The notes: generated by a model from the sequence alone, not told the origin. Positions 44,483 through 56,864 are shown, counted from the stretch's first letter. The stretch is 64,000 nucleotides of DNA from Tenrec ecaudatus (GCF_050624435.1 NC_134540.1:27938501-28002500); one strand, 5' to 3'. Made by a program: numbers and translations.

Positions 44483-45550
44483 GTTGTTCATTGCTATGAA
44501 GTGTTGCCAAGTCAGTTCTCACTAATAATGACCCTATGCAAAACAGAATGGGACACTGATTGATCCTATGCAAACTCCACATTTGTTATGTTTAAATCCA
44601 GTCTTGCAGCCCCTTTGTAAAACTCTCTCTCAGATCAGTGGTTCTCTATCTTCCTAATGCTGCGACCCTTTCATACAGTTCCTCATGTTGTGGTCACCCG
44701 TCAACCATAAAATTATTTTCGTTGCTACTTCATCCATGTAATTTTGTGAATGTTGTGAATCGGGCGACCCCTGTGAAAGGGTCATTACACACACACACAC
44801 CCCCCCCAGAGTGGTCGCGACCCACAGGTTGAGAACTGCTGTCTTAGATGGTATTGCTTTTTTTAACTGACCCTGAACTCTACCAATCATGACATCTTTT
44901 CCAGAGACCTTTCTCCCCTGATCACGTGTCCAAAGTATGTGGATGAAGGCTTGAAACCCTCACTTCTAGGGATAATCCTGACTGCACTTCTTCCAAAGCA
45001 GATTTGTTTGTTCTTCTGACAGCCCAAGGGACTGTCAACAGTATTTGTCGTCACCACAATTCAAAGGCTTAGATTTTTCTTTTGTCTTTATTACTCAGTG
45101 ACCAACTTTCACTTGCATACGAGGCAACTGAAAATACCATGCCTTGGGTTAGACATACCTTAGTCCTGAAAAGGGCATCGTTGCTCTCTAAAGAGTCCCC
45201 CTGTCCAAGAATAGCTCAATGCAATAAACCACTTGATTTCGTAACTGCCGCTGCCATGAAAATTGATTGTGGATCTCAGTAAGATCAACTCCTTGACCAT
45301 TTCGATCGTTTCTCTATCTATGAGGATGTTATATGTTGGTCCAATTGTGAGGATTTTGTTTTCTTTATGCTGAGTTGCATTCCACACTGAAGGCTGCATT
45401 CTTTGATCTAAGTCAGCATGTGTTTCATGTCCTCTGAGCTGTCAGCTAGAAAGGTAGTATCATCTGCATTTCTGAGGTTGTTAATTAATTTCCTCCAATC
45501 CTTGTGCCTCATATATTGTTCAGTGGGGAAATCCCGGCCTTCATGAAGTT
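44483..45550 (-). mobile_element. RTE LINE (antisense) interrupted by SPIN
   Basis: 'gttgttcattgctatgaagt', then SPIN at 44636-44841, then 'gatcacgtgtccaaagtatg', 'tttcacttgcatacgaggca', 'ccaattgtgaggattttgtt' and 'gtatcatctgcatttctgag', in antisense RTE order across the insertion. Confidence 0.88.
44636..44841. mobile_element. SPIN-type hAT MITE, 206 bp, with 8-bp TSD
   Basis: Ends 'cagtggttctctatcttcc' and 'ggttgagaactgctg' match the inverted termini of SPIN. 'ctcatgttgtggtcaccc' and 'gcgacccctgtgaaagggtc' are family landmarks. Flanks 'tctcagat' (44628-44635) and 'tcttagat' (44842-44849) form an 8-bp TSD with one mismatch. It is shorter than the 32.2-kb copy, lacking the central ~270 bp, and has a local (AC)n plus C run at 44788-44808. 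No transposase. Confidence 0.93.
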
Positions 45551-46537
45551 CACATCCCTACAGAAATCAAAACTATGAACCATTTGATATATATTATACT
45601 TTTCAACTGTTTTAAAACCTCTGCAACCTTTATACTTTCCCTAAAACATGTCCTACCTCTTATTTCATAAACAAAACAAAATAATCAGATAAGGACTTCT
45701 TCAAATTTACTACCAAAATGGCTGCTTTCAGAAATAAGAACTTGTATTGTCAGATTTCTACCCTTTTACAATTAGTGTGAATATGACTTATCTATGGCCA
45801 ATAATGTCAATATTCAGGATCTATTGCATTAGGTATATAAATGAAAATGGAAACAAATACTTCTCAGGTCATCTGTTTTTGTATTAAGTGTTCAATAGGT
45901 TTATTATCCTCTCTCCTGATCTCCTCCTTGTAGGGATTTAAATAGACTTAAATCCCTGGTAAGGATTTAAAAAAACTTAAAACTTAAGTAGGGATTTTAA
46001 TAGGCTCATTTAAATAGACAAGAAATATTTGACTCATGATCTAATTTGACCATTGAGGCACATACTGTTTGCCATAAGAAAGCGTTGTATTTTTCTTGAA
46101 ATGTTTCTGAAGAAAGTTTTTTTGCACAATTTCTTGTGGCCTAAAATATTTATGTAAAGTAGCCAATGAAATTTTGGGTTATTTACCTTAAACTGTAAAA
46201 TGAATATATTTCAATAGATTTTAACAGAAATTAAAGAGTATGTTCAGGATGATACAACTTTAAATCTCAATCCAGAAATATATGAAAAACTTACTTTGGG
46301 AAGCTCAAAGGGTGGACTAATCTATAGTCCTAGATTATCACCAGTATCATTTGCCTCCAAGTTAACCTTTGATTTGTGAACTAAGACACCTTACCATAAT
46401 ATAACTTTTGCCATATGCTTCAGGGTGAATATTATCAGGCAGTTATTTAATTCATACCATTGATCATTCAACACAGAATAGCTGGATTAAAAAGTTATTC
46501 ATTATTTTAATTCATTTAATCTAAAATCATGTTACTG
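45551..46537. other. AT-rich sequence, nothing recognised
   Basis: Contains a short internal echo of 'gggatttaaatagactta'-like words at 45934-46015, otherwise no gene or named repeat. Confidence 0.45.
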
Positions 46538-46966
46538 GGGGCTCTTACAACTCTTGTTACAAACCATACATCAATTGCATCCGACATATTCATACATATA
46601 TTCCATCGTTCTTTTCTAGACATTTATTTTCCATTGAACCCTTGTGATCAGCTGCTCTTTTCCCCCTCCTCCCCACCACACAACCCTCTGGACTCTTGAT
46701 AGATTGTAGACTGTTAATTATTTACAAATCTCACACCAACCGCCGTCTCCTTTCCCCTTTTTTTTGTTGTTCTTCCCCCTGGATGGGGGTGTGTGGTTGC
46801 GTGTCATTCATTGTGATCGGTGCCCCTCTCCCTCTCCAACTCTCCTCCCATTCCCCCTACACTTTTGGTATCTCTAGTCCCATTCCTGTTTCTGGGTTCT
46901 TTGTGTTGTGAGTTTTACCTCTTGCCTATAACTGTCTATGTACATGCTCCTGGCTAGCCATGTTCA
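46538..46966 (-). mobile_element. Older tenrec-type L1 3' end (antisense)
   Basis: 'gggggctcttacaactcttg', 'catacatcaattgcatcc', 'tctcacaccaaccgccgtct' and a run of C/T-rich blocks follow the antisense L1 3' end. Diverged and truncated. Confidence 0.78.
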
Positions 46967-48933
46967 AATAAATATATTATTTGAGGATATTAGAAAGTGA
47001 TAATACAGTCATTAATAATACACAAAAGTGTGAAAATAAGAAAGAGCTAGAGTAATGAAGTGAAAGACTATTTTGAAAGCTTCATTATATGTTAATATTA
47101 ATGCTAATTGTATACAATTTCAAGAGTTAAAGTATACTAGTAATCAGCTCATCGTAAAGGTGGCATTTGTTCCAGCACAATATGAATGCATTCAGTCCTT
47201 TCTTGTTTTAGCAAACATTTTGCTCTCATATTCAGAATGGACGCCCTAGCAGTGGGATTTTTCTTTGTAACTAACAGTGCACAGTATGTAGCGCAGAATA
47301 TATATATACCTCCTGCTTTCCAGTTATGGTGTGCTTCCTTCCTTGCTTTAATGATGACTTCATTTTCAATGGATTTATTACCAGAGAGAAGTACCCTCTA
47401 AAAAGATGGTTGTCAGAAATCTGCTTGCTTCAATAAAATAATTGAGCGTTAACAAACATTTGCAGCTTGGTGTGGCTTAAAGCATCACTGCATTAAGTTG
47501 CCACTAGGAATCAGCACATAGAATATTTTATGAAGATAAGTCATGTTTATGTAGTTTTGATTTCAGTCGTATTAAATACATAAAATGCATATGCAAATGA
47601 CTAACCCTGAACTATAAATTGTATTCACTAAAGAACACGTATAAGCTTCTGAGATTATATACACTCTTCTGAAACCCCTACACAAAGAAGCAGTCGCATG
47701 CAGCCAAGGTGGAGAGAGATGAATTGTAGGTTTTACTCAGATAAATAATAAGCCAAATATCTCAGTATTTATGACCGATTTAACTTAGAGCTTTTCCCCA
47801 AACCTTCTGTATCATAAAATCAACAACGTTGAGGATATCTAGAATATCTCAACTGCAATAAAAAGTGTCATATAAAATGCAGTATTGATCTTTCTGTAGT
47901 ATATTAAGATTCTGTGCAGCTAGGAGTGTGTTGTTGCGGCACAGAAAGGTAAGTTGTTATGATTAAGACAAAGCAAAGCTAGGAATCCAAAGGATGTAAT
48001 AGGGACACAGTTAAAGCTGAGTCTTTTTACTTTAGGTATTGTAGAAAATTTAAGAATAAATTAAGAAAAATCACAGGGAAAAGTTAACATTCTGTTCCCC
48101 GCCCCAATTTTCCATGTTAATTCTTTTCTTATTAGGAGGTATACAATGTGACCTCCCTGAGTTATTCATTGCTTATGTATACCGTATGTTTGCTGTCCTG
48201 CAAGTAATATATAGATTTCTCTGGATTTGGTTATTTTGCTTGGTTTAAATTATCAATTGGAGAATTTGCAATTCTTCCATTAGACCGTAAGCACACAATT
48301 AAGAGTCTCACACTTACTAATATATCATACAATATCCTCGAATAAGCAAACACGGTTTATTAAAACACATGCATGTGTGTCTTCAGAAATGACCACGGGT
48401 ATTTCACCTTCTCTCTCTAGTTTCTCCTCAGCAACCCCTTCCGGTTCACCCTCTGCAACATAGGTTCCCCATCCCAGGTATGTGGAGGGAGAGGTGCTCC
48501 ATCCTCTGTTGGACTATAAGGGGTACCAGATATTTCCCTGTGCACCCAGTGAGTGTGGGTGACAAGCCATAGCCTGCCTCCTTCCTTTCCTTTTAGGCAG
48601 AGCTCCACCCCCTGGGAGGAATTATTTGGTCGGTAGTTGAGCCACTGAGAAGTCTCTGCACTTCCTCATCTCTTTGCATAGGTTCTCTCCTTTCATTTCC
48701 CCAGAAGTGGTCTGGACCAGTTCTCTCATATACATGGAAGAGTCAGTATTCCCAGTGTTTTCTTCTTTTCTGTCTGTTTTGGTTCTCTGTTGCAGAGAAT
48801 GGATGTAGAACATTTAACTGCACTATGAATTTCCATGGGAAGCCCGCAGTTGGTAGTCTTGGCACTCTCAGGCTTGTTTTCCTTTTCCTTTGTGAAGTCC
48901 GATTTGTTTCCGTTATGATGACTAAGTTGCTGC
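46967..48933. other. Mostly unique sequence
   Basis: Nearly 2 kb with no named repeat. The segment 47160-47480 has more even composition and may be worth a conservation check. The segment 48400-48900 is C/T-rich with several short frames (48417-48608, 48622-48952), none with domain signal. Confidence 0.45.
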
Positions 48934-49030
48934 TGCTGTTGTTAGATGCCATGACTCATCTCCGACCCATAGCGATCCTATTTATGACAGAACGAAAGAC
49001 TGTGTGATCCTGCGCTATTCTCACAATTGT
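48934..49030 (-). mobile_element. RTE LINE 3' terminus (antisense), short
   Basis: 'gctgctgttgttagatgcc' and 'ctccgacccatagcgatcc' with 'tcctgcgctattctcacaat' are the antisense RTE terminus. Confidence 0.8.
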
Positions 49031-49032
49031 GC

Positions 49033-49143
49033 TGATGCATATTGTGCTACTAGCCATAAGGTCATCAGTTCAAGACCATCAGCCACCTCACAGAAGAAAG
49101 ATAAGGCTCTCTGCTGCCATAAAGAGTTACAATCTCGACAATT
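49033..49143 (+). mobile_element. AfroSINE internal fragment (sense)
   Basis: 'agccataaggtcatcagttc', 'gaagaaagataaggctctct' and 'aaagagttacaatctcgaca' match the middle of AfroSINE. Both ends are missing. Confidence 0.7.
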
Positions 49144-49146
49144 GAC

Positions 49147-49507
49147 TATCTCCCCACAGAAGGGTTATAAGGAAGGGATGATTCAACCCAAGTGCAGTCT
49201 AGCATCGACAAATCACAAATCATTCTCCGAGTTCCTGAATGCTTCCCCACCCCACAGCCCCAGCCCCCACTACCATGACCCAGTTCTACCTTAAAAATCT
49301 GGCTAGACCTTAGAACATGCATTGGCACAGAGAAGAGCTTGGGGTACATGGAATTCAGCACAGATAAACCCCTCAGGAACAATAGTGGGAGTAGCAATAT
49401 CATAATGGTAGGGACGTGGTCGGGGAGCGGGAAGGGTCTGAAAGAAAGAACCCATCACAAGGTTGGATATAGAGCCACCCTACCCCCAGATGGGACAAAT
49501 AACAACT
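49147..49507 (+). mobile_element. Tenrec-type L1 3'UTR fragment (sense), missing its tail
   Basis: 'ttcctgaatgcttccccacc', 'ccactaccatgacccagttc' and 'aacccatcacaaggttggat' are in L1 3'UTR order but stop before the poly-A end, where an RTE-like element begins. Confidence 0.72.
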
Positions 49508-50285
49508 AACAATGACCTGCAGCAAGAAGTCGAACTAGACGAACTGTTTGCAGTAGTAGAAAACCCACGTTTCTCTCAACTGGAGACCTTGTGGATGCCA
49601 CCAGAGCTCCAGTCACTGAGAAGATGTGACGAAGACCAGACGACCTTTGTCAGACACAGTGCCCGAGACTAGGCATTGGCATGGCTGGAGAAGAGTTAGC
49701 GCCTCAAAGGCGACTCAGCTTGAATAACGTGGATGGAGTCAAGCTTTAGAGCCTCCTTTTGCTGAGGATCATGACTCACAGTGCGAAGAAGGAAAGCAGA
49801 ATGCCGTGGGAGGAAAGACTGTGAGCACGTGGGAAAAGAAGAGGGAGGAGTTGTCTTCCACTTGTGTTTAGGCAAACGACGTCAATGATGGCCTCCGTAG
49901 CATTAGCCCATTACGGAAGGACTGACATATTTGAATTATGGTGCTGCGGAAGAAATCTTGAAAGTATAATAGATTTTCAGAACCAACAACTCTGTCTGTG
50001 AAGAAGTACAGCCAGCCTGCCTCCGAGAATAGAAAATGACAAGTCTTTATCTCAGGAACTGTGGCTATGTCAGGAAAGCACACCCTCTGGAACAAGGTAT
50101 TGTTTGGGTTAAAGCGGAAGGTCAATAAAATTAGCAATACTCTCAAGGAAACAAAGTGACACAGTATTGACAACAGTAGTTTCAAACACAGTGACTGTTT
50201 TGATGATGTTGTAAGACCAGGAGTGCGTCATTCTGCAGTGCAAAATCCCATCTCTCTGAGTCACAACCAACATAACAACAATCCT
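49508..50285 (+). mobile_element. RTE element with 5' and 3' ends joined (internal deletion)
   Basis: The left part resembles an RTE/BovB 5' region ('gactaggcattggcatggct', 'acgtggatggagtcaagctt', 'atcatgactcacagtgcgaa'). From ~49865 it becomes the RTE C-terminal and 3' end ('tttgaattatggtgctgcgg', 'gtctgtgaagaagtacagcc', 'gtggtttcaaacacagtgac' appears as 'gtagtttcaaacacagtgac'). Most of the ORF is missing between. It is either a deleted copy or a member of a short non-autonomous RTE family. Confidence 0.65.
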
Positions 50286-51820
50286 TCCATAATCTATGTC
50301 GCTGTGCGTTGTTTTATATATCTTAGCAACTTATTTGTTATTTCTTCCTTCAGCTGAAGAAGCTTAATTTGTCCTTCTGAAGTGGATACTGAACTTAGTG
50401 ATTCATTTCTAACAAGTATAAAAAGGAAAATATAGTACCCCGAGAGATACTATCTTCACTATCATATCAAGTCCATCTATTCCAGTAAAATGTATGTTGA
50501 AATTATATATCCACTTATATAATTCCATGAAAATGCACATCTGTTGCACAGATGAATGTCAAAAAGAGTAAGGAATGTAAATTTGTGATTTCCATATTGG
50601 GTGGCTGCCTAGTCATCTACCTTAGAGAGAACCCTGATTACAAGTACCATTTTACAACCAGTTCACTAGACTGACTCAACAAAAAATTAGGTATCAGTTC
50701 TGCCAAACAGGTGCAAACCAACTGAATCCCTCCACTGGATGCATCTGTGACACTTTTGGTTCTGGTTTTCACAGCCCCATTTCAACATGGCACTGATCAT
50801 TCGTAGAGGTCTCTCTTGCATTTCTCAAAAAGAAACACAGCACAACAAAACTTTACACTTGTAACATATCACATTTCTTCTCCATCTGCCTCTGGACTAA
50901 GAGTCGCAAAACCAGACAGAATGACAGAATCTAACCAAGTCCCTGGACCTTCTGTAATATTCCCAAGATACATTTACAAACTAAAATATAAAAGCTCTTC
51001 TAGGTTTCAGTTACAAAATCATATTTCACTATGAGAATACAGCCGACAGAGAGTAAGTGTAGTGAACTTCAACTGAAAGGAATTGCAAAAAACATCCTGC
51101 CTTGATTTAAGCAGTCAATAAACTGGTCTGTTTCCTACAAAGTGAAGGACGTTTCAGAAACCTTAATGAACGTGTTTCTGAAAAGCAGTTGCAAGCTTAG
51201 CCACTCACCATGGAAGACTGATTAAGTAAGGGAAGATATTACCTTTTCATCCACTCTCTCCTCTCACATACTTGCCACTGAAATTGAACTACCTGTATCT
51301 GCAGTGCCCAGGTAGCATTGCTCAAAGCATGTTTGTCCTGTAAATTCGCTGATAGAATCATTTATTCTGGAAACTCCTTATCAAAGCTCCTGCCAATGAT
51401 TATATAGTTGCCCTATAATATAAATATGGTAACACATTAATTTATATGAGGAAGTAATGGACATTTTTCTTAAAAAAATACACTTCAGAAGAAATGAATG
51501 TGATGTGCCAGATGAATCATTGGAGGTGAATTAGCAGTGTGGCTACTCTCGCCATCGCTGTCAGTCACCTCCACACAGTGCAAAAAAAAAAAAAAGCAAA
51601 GAATGACTCCTGTATTATGATACATTAGGGTGGGATTTATGATTTCCCATTTGACGAATCAAAATCCCATCATATTTAAAAAGCGAAACTCAATTGCTCT
51701 TACTAGATTTATTCAAATTTCACATTGTTACCCTTTGGCCTATACATTTTTTAACAATCTAAGCTGTAAGATAATGGATATTATAGAAAATAGTCAAATG
51801 ACATTTTAATTAATAATATT
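50286..51820. other. Unrecognised intergenic sequence
   Basis: About 1.5 kb with no gene or named repeat; an A13 run lies at about 51582-51595. Confidence 0.45.
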
Positions 51821-52170
51821 TTTGTTAGGTGCTCTTGAGTCAGTTCCTACAAGCAGCGACCCCATGCACAGAAAATGAACCACTTCCTAGCTCTGTGTCA
51901 TCCTCACAACTGTGCTTCTGCTTGAGCCCATTGTTACAATCCCTGTGTCAGTCCATCTCACTGAAGCCCTTCCACTTAGCAGCAGCATGTCCTTTCCCGT
52001 GGACTTGTCTCTCTTGACAACATGCCCAAAATATGTGAGCTGAAGTCTTGGCATCCTTGCTTCCAAGGCACATTCTGGCTGTACTTCTTCCAAGACAGAT
52101 GTTTGTTCTTTTCATTTCTGTTCTACTTCCAATATTCTTCACCAACACCACCGTCCAAATGCAGAGGAGT
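51821..52170 (-). mobile_element. RTE LINE 3' end (antisense)
   Basis: 'ttttgttaggtgctcttgag', 'gcagcgaccccatgcacaga', 'gagcccattgttacaatccc', 'acaacatgcccaaaatatg' and 'caacaccaccgtccaaatgc' are in antisense RTE order. It is the cleanest RTE 3' end in the window. The frames on both strands are LINE-derived. Confidence 0.9.
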
Positions 52171-52261
52171 CTCCTATTGCTAGAACAACAGAAAATTTGT
52201 GATCCGTTATTATTCGATTTTCACAACAGATTTATCAGTAGCTAATGTTTTTAAATGATCT

Positions 52262-52450
52262 GGAGGAGCCCTGGTGGCATAGTGGTTATGCACTGGGCTG
52301 CAGCTGACATGATCAGCAGTTTGAAACCACCAAACTCCACGGGTGAAAGCCTGGGCTTTCTACTCTGGAGGGAAAGAGAGCGAGAGAAAGGTAGAGAAAG
52401 AAAGAGCAAGAGAGCAAGTGAGCGAGCGAGAGAGAGAGAGAGGGGGTGGG
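52262..52450 (+). mobile_element. AfroSINE head followed by GA-rich microsatellite
   Basis: Starts 'gaggagccctggtggcat', with A-box-like 'tggcatagtgg' (52275-52285) and B-box-like 'agtttgaaacc' (52318-52328), the internal polymerase III promoter pattern of a tRNA-derived SINE. From ~52370 the body is replaced by a (GA)n-type tract to ~52442, so the SINE 3' half is missing or was expanded. Confidence 0.85.
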
Positions 52451-52723
52451 TGGGTTATAAGCATGGCTTTCTATTATTCCTGATCAGTTTTTACCCAGGT
52501 GAATCTACTTCTCTCTGCTCATTGTGGGAACCTAGAGTAATATTAAAATAGGCACCGATGTCCCATAAACACGTTTCTTAAATACCATAATGTTGGCACT
52601 GGAATAGCTGATGTTCCCATTGCTCCCCTTTCAAAGGAAGCCTAAATTTCAGATTAAGGGAAAACCTATGTAGTATCTCAGATGAATAATTATCTTATTA
52701 TTAATAGTGTATTCACATACTAA

Positions 52724-52926
52724 AAAGCTCTGGTGGTACTATGGATTAAATATTGGTCTGCTCCTCAGCAGTCAGAAGTTCAAATCCACCAACAATTCTA
52801 TGGGAGAAACATGAGATTATTTGCTCCCATAAAAATTTATAGTCTCAAAAAAAAATTATAGTCTCATAAACCATATATAGGGTTGCTATGATTTGAAGTC
52901 AATCAATGATGGGAGATTTGGGTTCC
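52724..52926 (+). mobile_element. AfroSINE (sense) with small internal duplication
   Basis: 'aaaagctctggtggtactat', 'gttcaaatccaccaacaatt', then 'ttatagtctcaaaaaaaaa' and 'ttatagtctcataaacca', where 'ttatagtctca' is repeated, then 'gggttgctatgatttgaagt'. Full length. Confidence 0.82.
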
Positions 52927-53619
52927 CATACATTAAATAAGCTAATAGTATATTGCTAGTATTTCCAATTTATCTTAAATGTATAGTAAGGTCATGCTAT
53001 CTATATTATGACAAAGGAAATTTAGGTTATTTCTAAAATTAAAAAAATATATTCACATAACACATAATTAATATGTACCCAGTAACCATATAATAGGCCC
53101 TGTTGGTGACAGTGGGAATATATTTGTGCACCACATACACAAAAATCCTTAGCCTAATGTGTCTGTACTTTGTGTTGTATTGTGGCAATGCAGGTATTTT
53201 ATAATGTATGTTATAATATTTTATATTAGTAAATATATTGGATACAATGGAACTGTGTTTTTTCTTTGGTTGGGTGAAATATAACAAGAAAGGGGAACAA
53301 AAGGTGATGGGGATATCACAATTCAGATAGAGGCAACACAGAATACCTCAATCAGAGCAAGTGCAAAGGCCCTGAGGTAGCAGCATGCTAAGTCTGTTTG
53401 AATATTTAACATGTATCTGTTGTTGTTACAAACCATTGACTGTTAGTTCCTCTGTACGCAGAAGCTGGTAAGGAGTTTGGGGAGTGAAATATGTATTATA
53501 AATGAAACACACAAAGGGAAAGAAGAAGCATCATTAAGCAGAGGGTGAAGATAAATAGTGATTTAAGTCTGGCAGGACCTAAGACAACCCAGCTGGAATT
53601 ACATAGTGTATACCTCCTC
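52927..53619. other. AT-rich sequence with a possible old repeat
   Basis: Around 53350-53410, 'gcaaaggccctgaggtagc' followed by 'agcatgctaagtctgttt' recalls an ancient mammalian interspersed repeat that I cannot name. The rest is unrecognised. Confidence 0.35.
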
Positions 53620-53621
53620 TC

Positions 53622-53885
53622 TTTTTTTTTTTATCAATAAATCGCTTTATTGGGGGCTCTTACAGTTCTTATAACAATCTGTACAACAATTGTATCAAGC
53701 ACATTTGTACATATGTTGCCATCATTATTTTCAAAACGTTTTCTTTCTACTTGAGCCCTTGGTATCAGCTCCTCTTTTTCCCACCTTCCCTTTTCCTCCC
53801 ACCTTCATGAACCCTTGATAAGTCATACATTATTATTTTCATATCTTACACCATCCACGGTCTACCTTCACCTATGTCTCCTTTT
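53622..53885 (-). mobile_element. Tenrec-type L1 3' end (antisense), short
   Basis: Starts with a T-rich run and 'aaatcgctttattgggggct', continues with 'caattgtatcaagcacattt' and 'catgaacccttgataagtca'. Truncated after ~260 bp. Confidence 0.85.
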
Positions 53886-55239
53886 TCAGTAGCCAGACCA
53901 TTCTTCACGCATCTCCGTCAAGATGGAGTATGCTTTGGGGAGGTATGTACTGAAGTGCAGCAGAAGCAGACCCTGAAAACAGGGAGGGCTGAGGCTGACT
54001 GCTGACTGTACTAGGCCAAGCCCATTTTTCAATGGTGATTTTGGCAGCTAGTCCTTCGATCTCCCCCATCAATCAGGTGTAAATGGAAATCAACTCTTCA
54101 GAGTTATTTTCCACGTGTAAGCAATGAGCAATCTTTTTTCTCTCAGTGACACATGACTGTTCTCCCTGGCTGGATTTTATATAAAATTTGGCTTAAAATA
54201 AAAAGGGTTAGACCATGTTTTTTATGTTATCCTAGATTTTTACAACTGCTGGGTAAGTGTTCTCTGAATTTAGTAAAATAGCCATTTTTCTGTTTACTGT
54301 TTTTGATGTTCAACCTTCAATTACTCCTTAAGCTAAAGATGTTGCAGTAAAATCTTGTTATGATATAAAATATGGAGAATCTCAGTTCTATGACAGCATT
54401 TTTCTTAGAGCTTGCAATATCAGATTTTTATTCTTCCTTATATGACCATGAGGCAAACAGCTACTAGAAGGTTTAACATTCTTTAGTTCTTAAATTGCTT
54501 GTTTAGAATTCATTTTTAGTGAGTTTGTCTTTTTCTTTGCTTTCCGGTTTTCCCTTAATCTGCAATAACTGCAAGTCTTAGTCTTATTTTTCAGCTTATT
54601 TATTTATTTAATCTGTGCTTGAATTCAATCACAAAAATTCTGTGATTTACTTTACATTGTACTAGAATTAATATGGGTTTCATTTATATAGTTGTTTGAG
54701 GCACACATTGAATGTGATTAGAGTTTTATAAATTTTGTAGTGGTTATCGAATGAATGCATGGACTTCAGTGCACATCTGCTGTAGATATAATTACTGTAG
54801 GCAATAATTACCTTCATTTTTATCAAAAGTAAGTTCAAAATTAAATATACATAGCATTCCAAAAACATTATTCTGTCATTATTAGGGCAAATCAAGATAT
54901 TTCTTTCTTGTTGATGCTATAGACATTTTTAACAGTATGAGGCCTTTGGGTCATTTCAAATCTGTACCATCAGTCATTTGCATATGAAAAACCTGAATAC
55001 ATTTTTTACAATATCATTCATTTAGTGTCATGAAACTGTTTAGAGGCAATGCCTGGGCATACAAATAATAATTAAAAAGGGCATCATAATTTCTACCTCA
55101 ATCTGCATCTTGTTTTTAATCATAAAGTAATCCATTTTATTCTTAATCAAATACCACAAATGGTACAGAAGCATCACCCCATAGTCCTGTGCTGAATGTT
55201 TCAGCCCTGACCACAGAATCAATTAGTCTGGTCTTTCTC
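53886..55239. other. Unrecognised AT-rich sequence
   Basis: About 1.35 kb with no gene or named repeat. Confidence 0.45.
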
Positions 55240-55322
55240 CTGAGGATAAGCTGGTGAGCTTGAACTTCTAATATGATGCTTAGCAGCACACTATTTAACC
55301 ACTACACCACCAGCACTGAGTC
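55240..55322 (-). mobile_element. AfroSINE 5'-end fragment (antisense)
   Basis: 'gagcttgaacttctaatatg' and 'tatttaaccactacaccacc' with 'agcactgagtcc' are the antisense tRNA-like head. It abuts an antisense RTE. Confidence 0.65.
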
Positions 55323-55326
55323 CTTG

Positions 55327-55557
55327 TTTTTGTTTGGTGCTGTTTAGTCCACTGCAACTGAACGCCACCTTATGTGCAACAGAATGAGACACTGTGAGGC
55401 TCACAATCATGGTTATTGAGCCATTGCAATAGCCAAGCTGTGTTGTTAAGGGTCTTCCTTATTTTCACGGACACATATTAGCAAGCATGGGAATGCTCTC
55501 TAAAAATCATTGGCTTCTCATGATATTTCCAAAGTGTATGAGATGAAGTCTTGCCAA
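55327..55557 (-). mobile_element. RTE LINE 3' end (antisense)
   Basis: 'ttttgtttggtgctgtttag', 'gtgcaacagaatgagacact', 'gttgttaagggtcttcctta' and 'gtatgagatgaagtcttgcc' are in antisense RTE order. Confidence 0.85.
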
Positions 55558-56542
55558 AGAACATAGGGTTATATAAATAAAAATTGTGAGCACAGAGTTC
55601 CCTCCTAGACTATTGCATTCTGCCACTCGGGACCAAAGTGGGGAAGATAGAGCCTGATTTAAGAAGTGCTACAACTACGTACAGAGTAATTTATATGTAG
55701 GTGCTTCTCAAATATGAATATCTTCAAGAATAGCACATAAATGACATACTTGAAATTCCTGGGCCCAAATACATGCTTCTCTGGACTCATGATCCAAAAT
55801 TTTTTAGTAAACAACCCCCCAAAGCCCCCACAATGCATAAGCAAAAAGTATCAAATATTAACATTTATGTTTAATCTTAATGCATAGTACTAAAAATATC
55901 TTCAATGCCTAGAATTAACTCTCTTATACACATTTAGCACTTTGCAGAGCTTCCCTGTTGACTCATTACTCTATGGGACCCAGGTAAGATACCGAATGAG
56001 GTAATTATGGTCAAATTCCCAAGATCACTTTACACTTTCCCAGAATCATCACAACATTTGAATTAACCTACATTTTATTAATATATCAAACATGCTATAA
56101 AATGAGGAATGATTGATAGATATTTCCCACATACCTATCACTTATTCAAAAATAAGACTCTTTCCCCCTCAATAGTGATTTAAACATACATATGCAAAAT
56201 ATTTGCTATTTTATGTTCACTCATACAAGAAAAATGGTTAAATGTGCTGAGTATTATCAGGTTAATTCTGAACTTAGATAACATCAGCCCTACAACTCTA
56301 ATTTTTAAAAAGTGGTTAAGAGATCAATACGTTCTCTCAGGTAATTCAAATTTAACATGCTCTCTGAAATCCATTGTCTATTGTTAGTATATTTTCAATA
56401 TTACTCACTATGTACCATTTGGTTAATATAAATATCTATTCCATTTAAACATAGTCTCTATATTCAACAAATATGAGTATTATTTTCAAAATGTGACACT
56501 ATCCTTCATGGTGTGTTCTTCTCTAAGAGGTAACATATAACA
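55558..56542. other. AT-rich sequence, nothing recognised
   Basis: About 1 kb without gene or named repeat. Confidence 0.45.
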
Positions 56543-56750
56543 CTGCTGTTACTGTTTTTAGGTGACTTTGAGTATTTTTTGAACCCATAACTATGTCCTA
56601 TGACAGAAAAGGATTGCCCAAAAGAATTTTCAAGTCTGAAATCTTTACATGAGCAGATTGTGAAATCTTCCTATTATAGAACAGATGGTTAGGTTTGAAT
56701 AGTCAGGTATTTGGTTACACCCAATTACTTAACCTTTGTGCCACGAATAT
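56543..56750 (-). mobile_element. AfroSINE (antisense, degraded)
   Basis: 'tttttaggtgactttgagt', 'tctgaaatctttacatgagc' and 'acttaacctttgtgccac' fit the antisense AfroSINE order. Diverged. Confidence 0.6.
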
Positions 56751-56777
56751 CTTACTTAAATATACTATTGACATTAG

Positions 56778-56864
56778 CTATTTTTTCCAAGACAAATTTG
56801 TTCATTCTTCTGGTGGTCCATCGTATATATAATGTTCTTCACCAACACCATTATTCCGGAGAAT
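56778..56864 (-). mobile_element. RTE LINE fragment (antisense), short
   Basis: 'tttccaagacaaatttgttc', 'ttcttctggtggtccatcg' and 'gttcttcaccaacaccatta' are antisense RTE. Confidence 0.75.

Noticed and set aside
52275-52328. tRNA-gene-like A and B boxes
   Set aside because: They belong to the tRNA-derived head of an AfroSINE. There is no acceptor-stem pairing or anticodon arm that would support a real tRNA gene.
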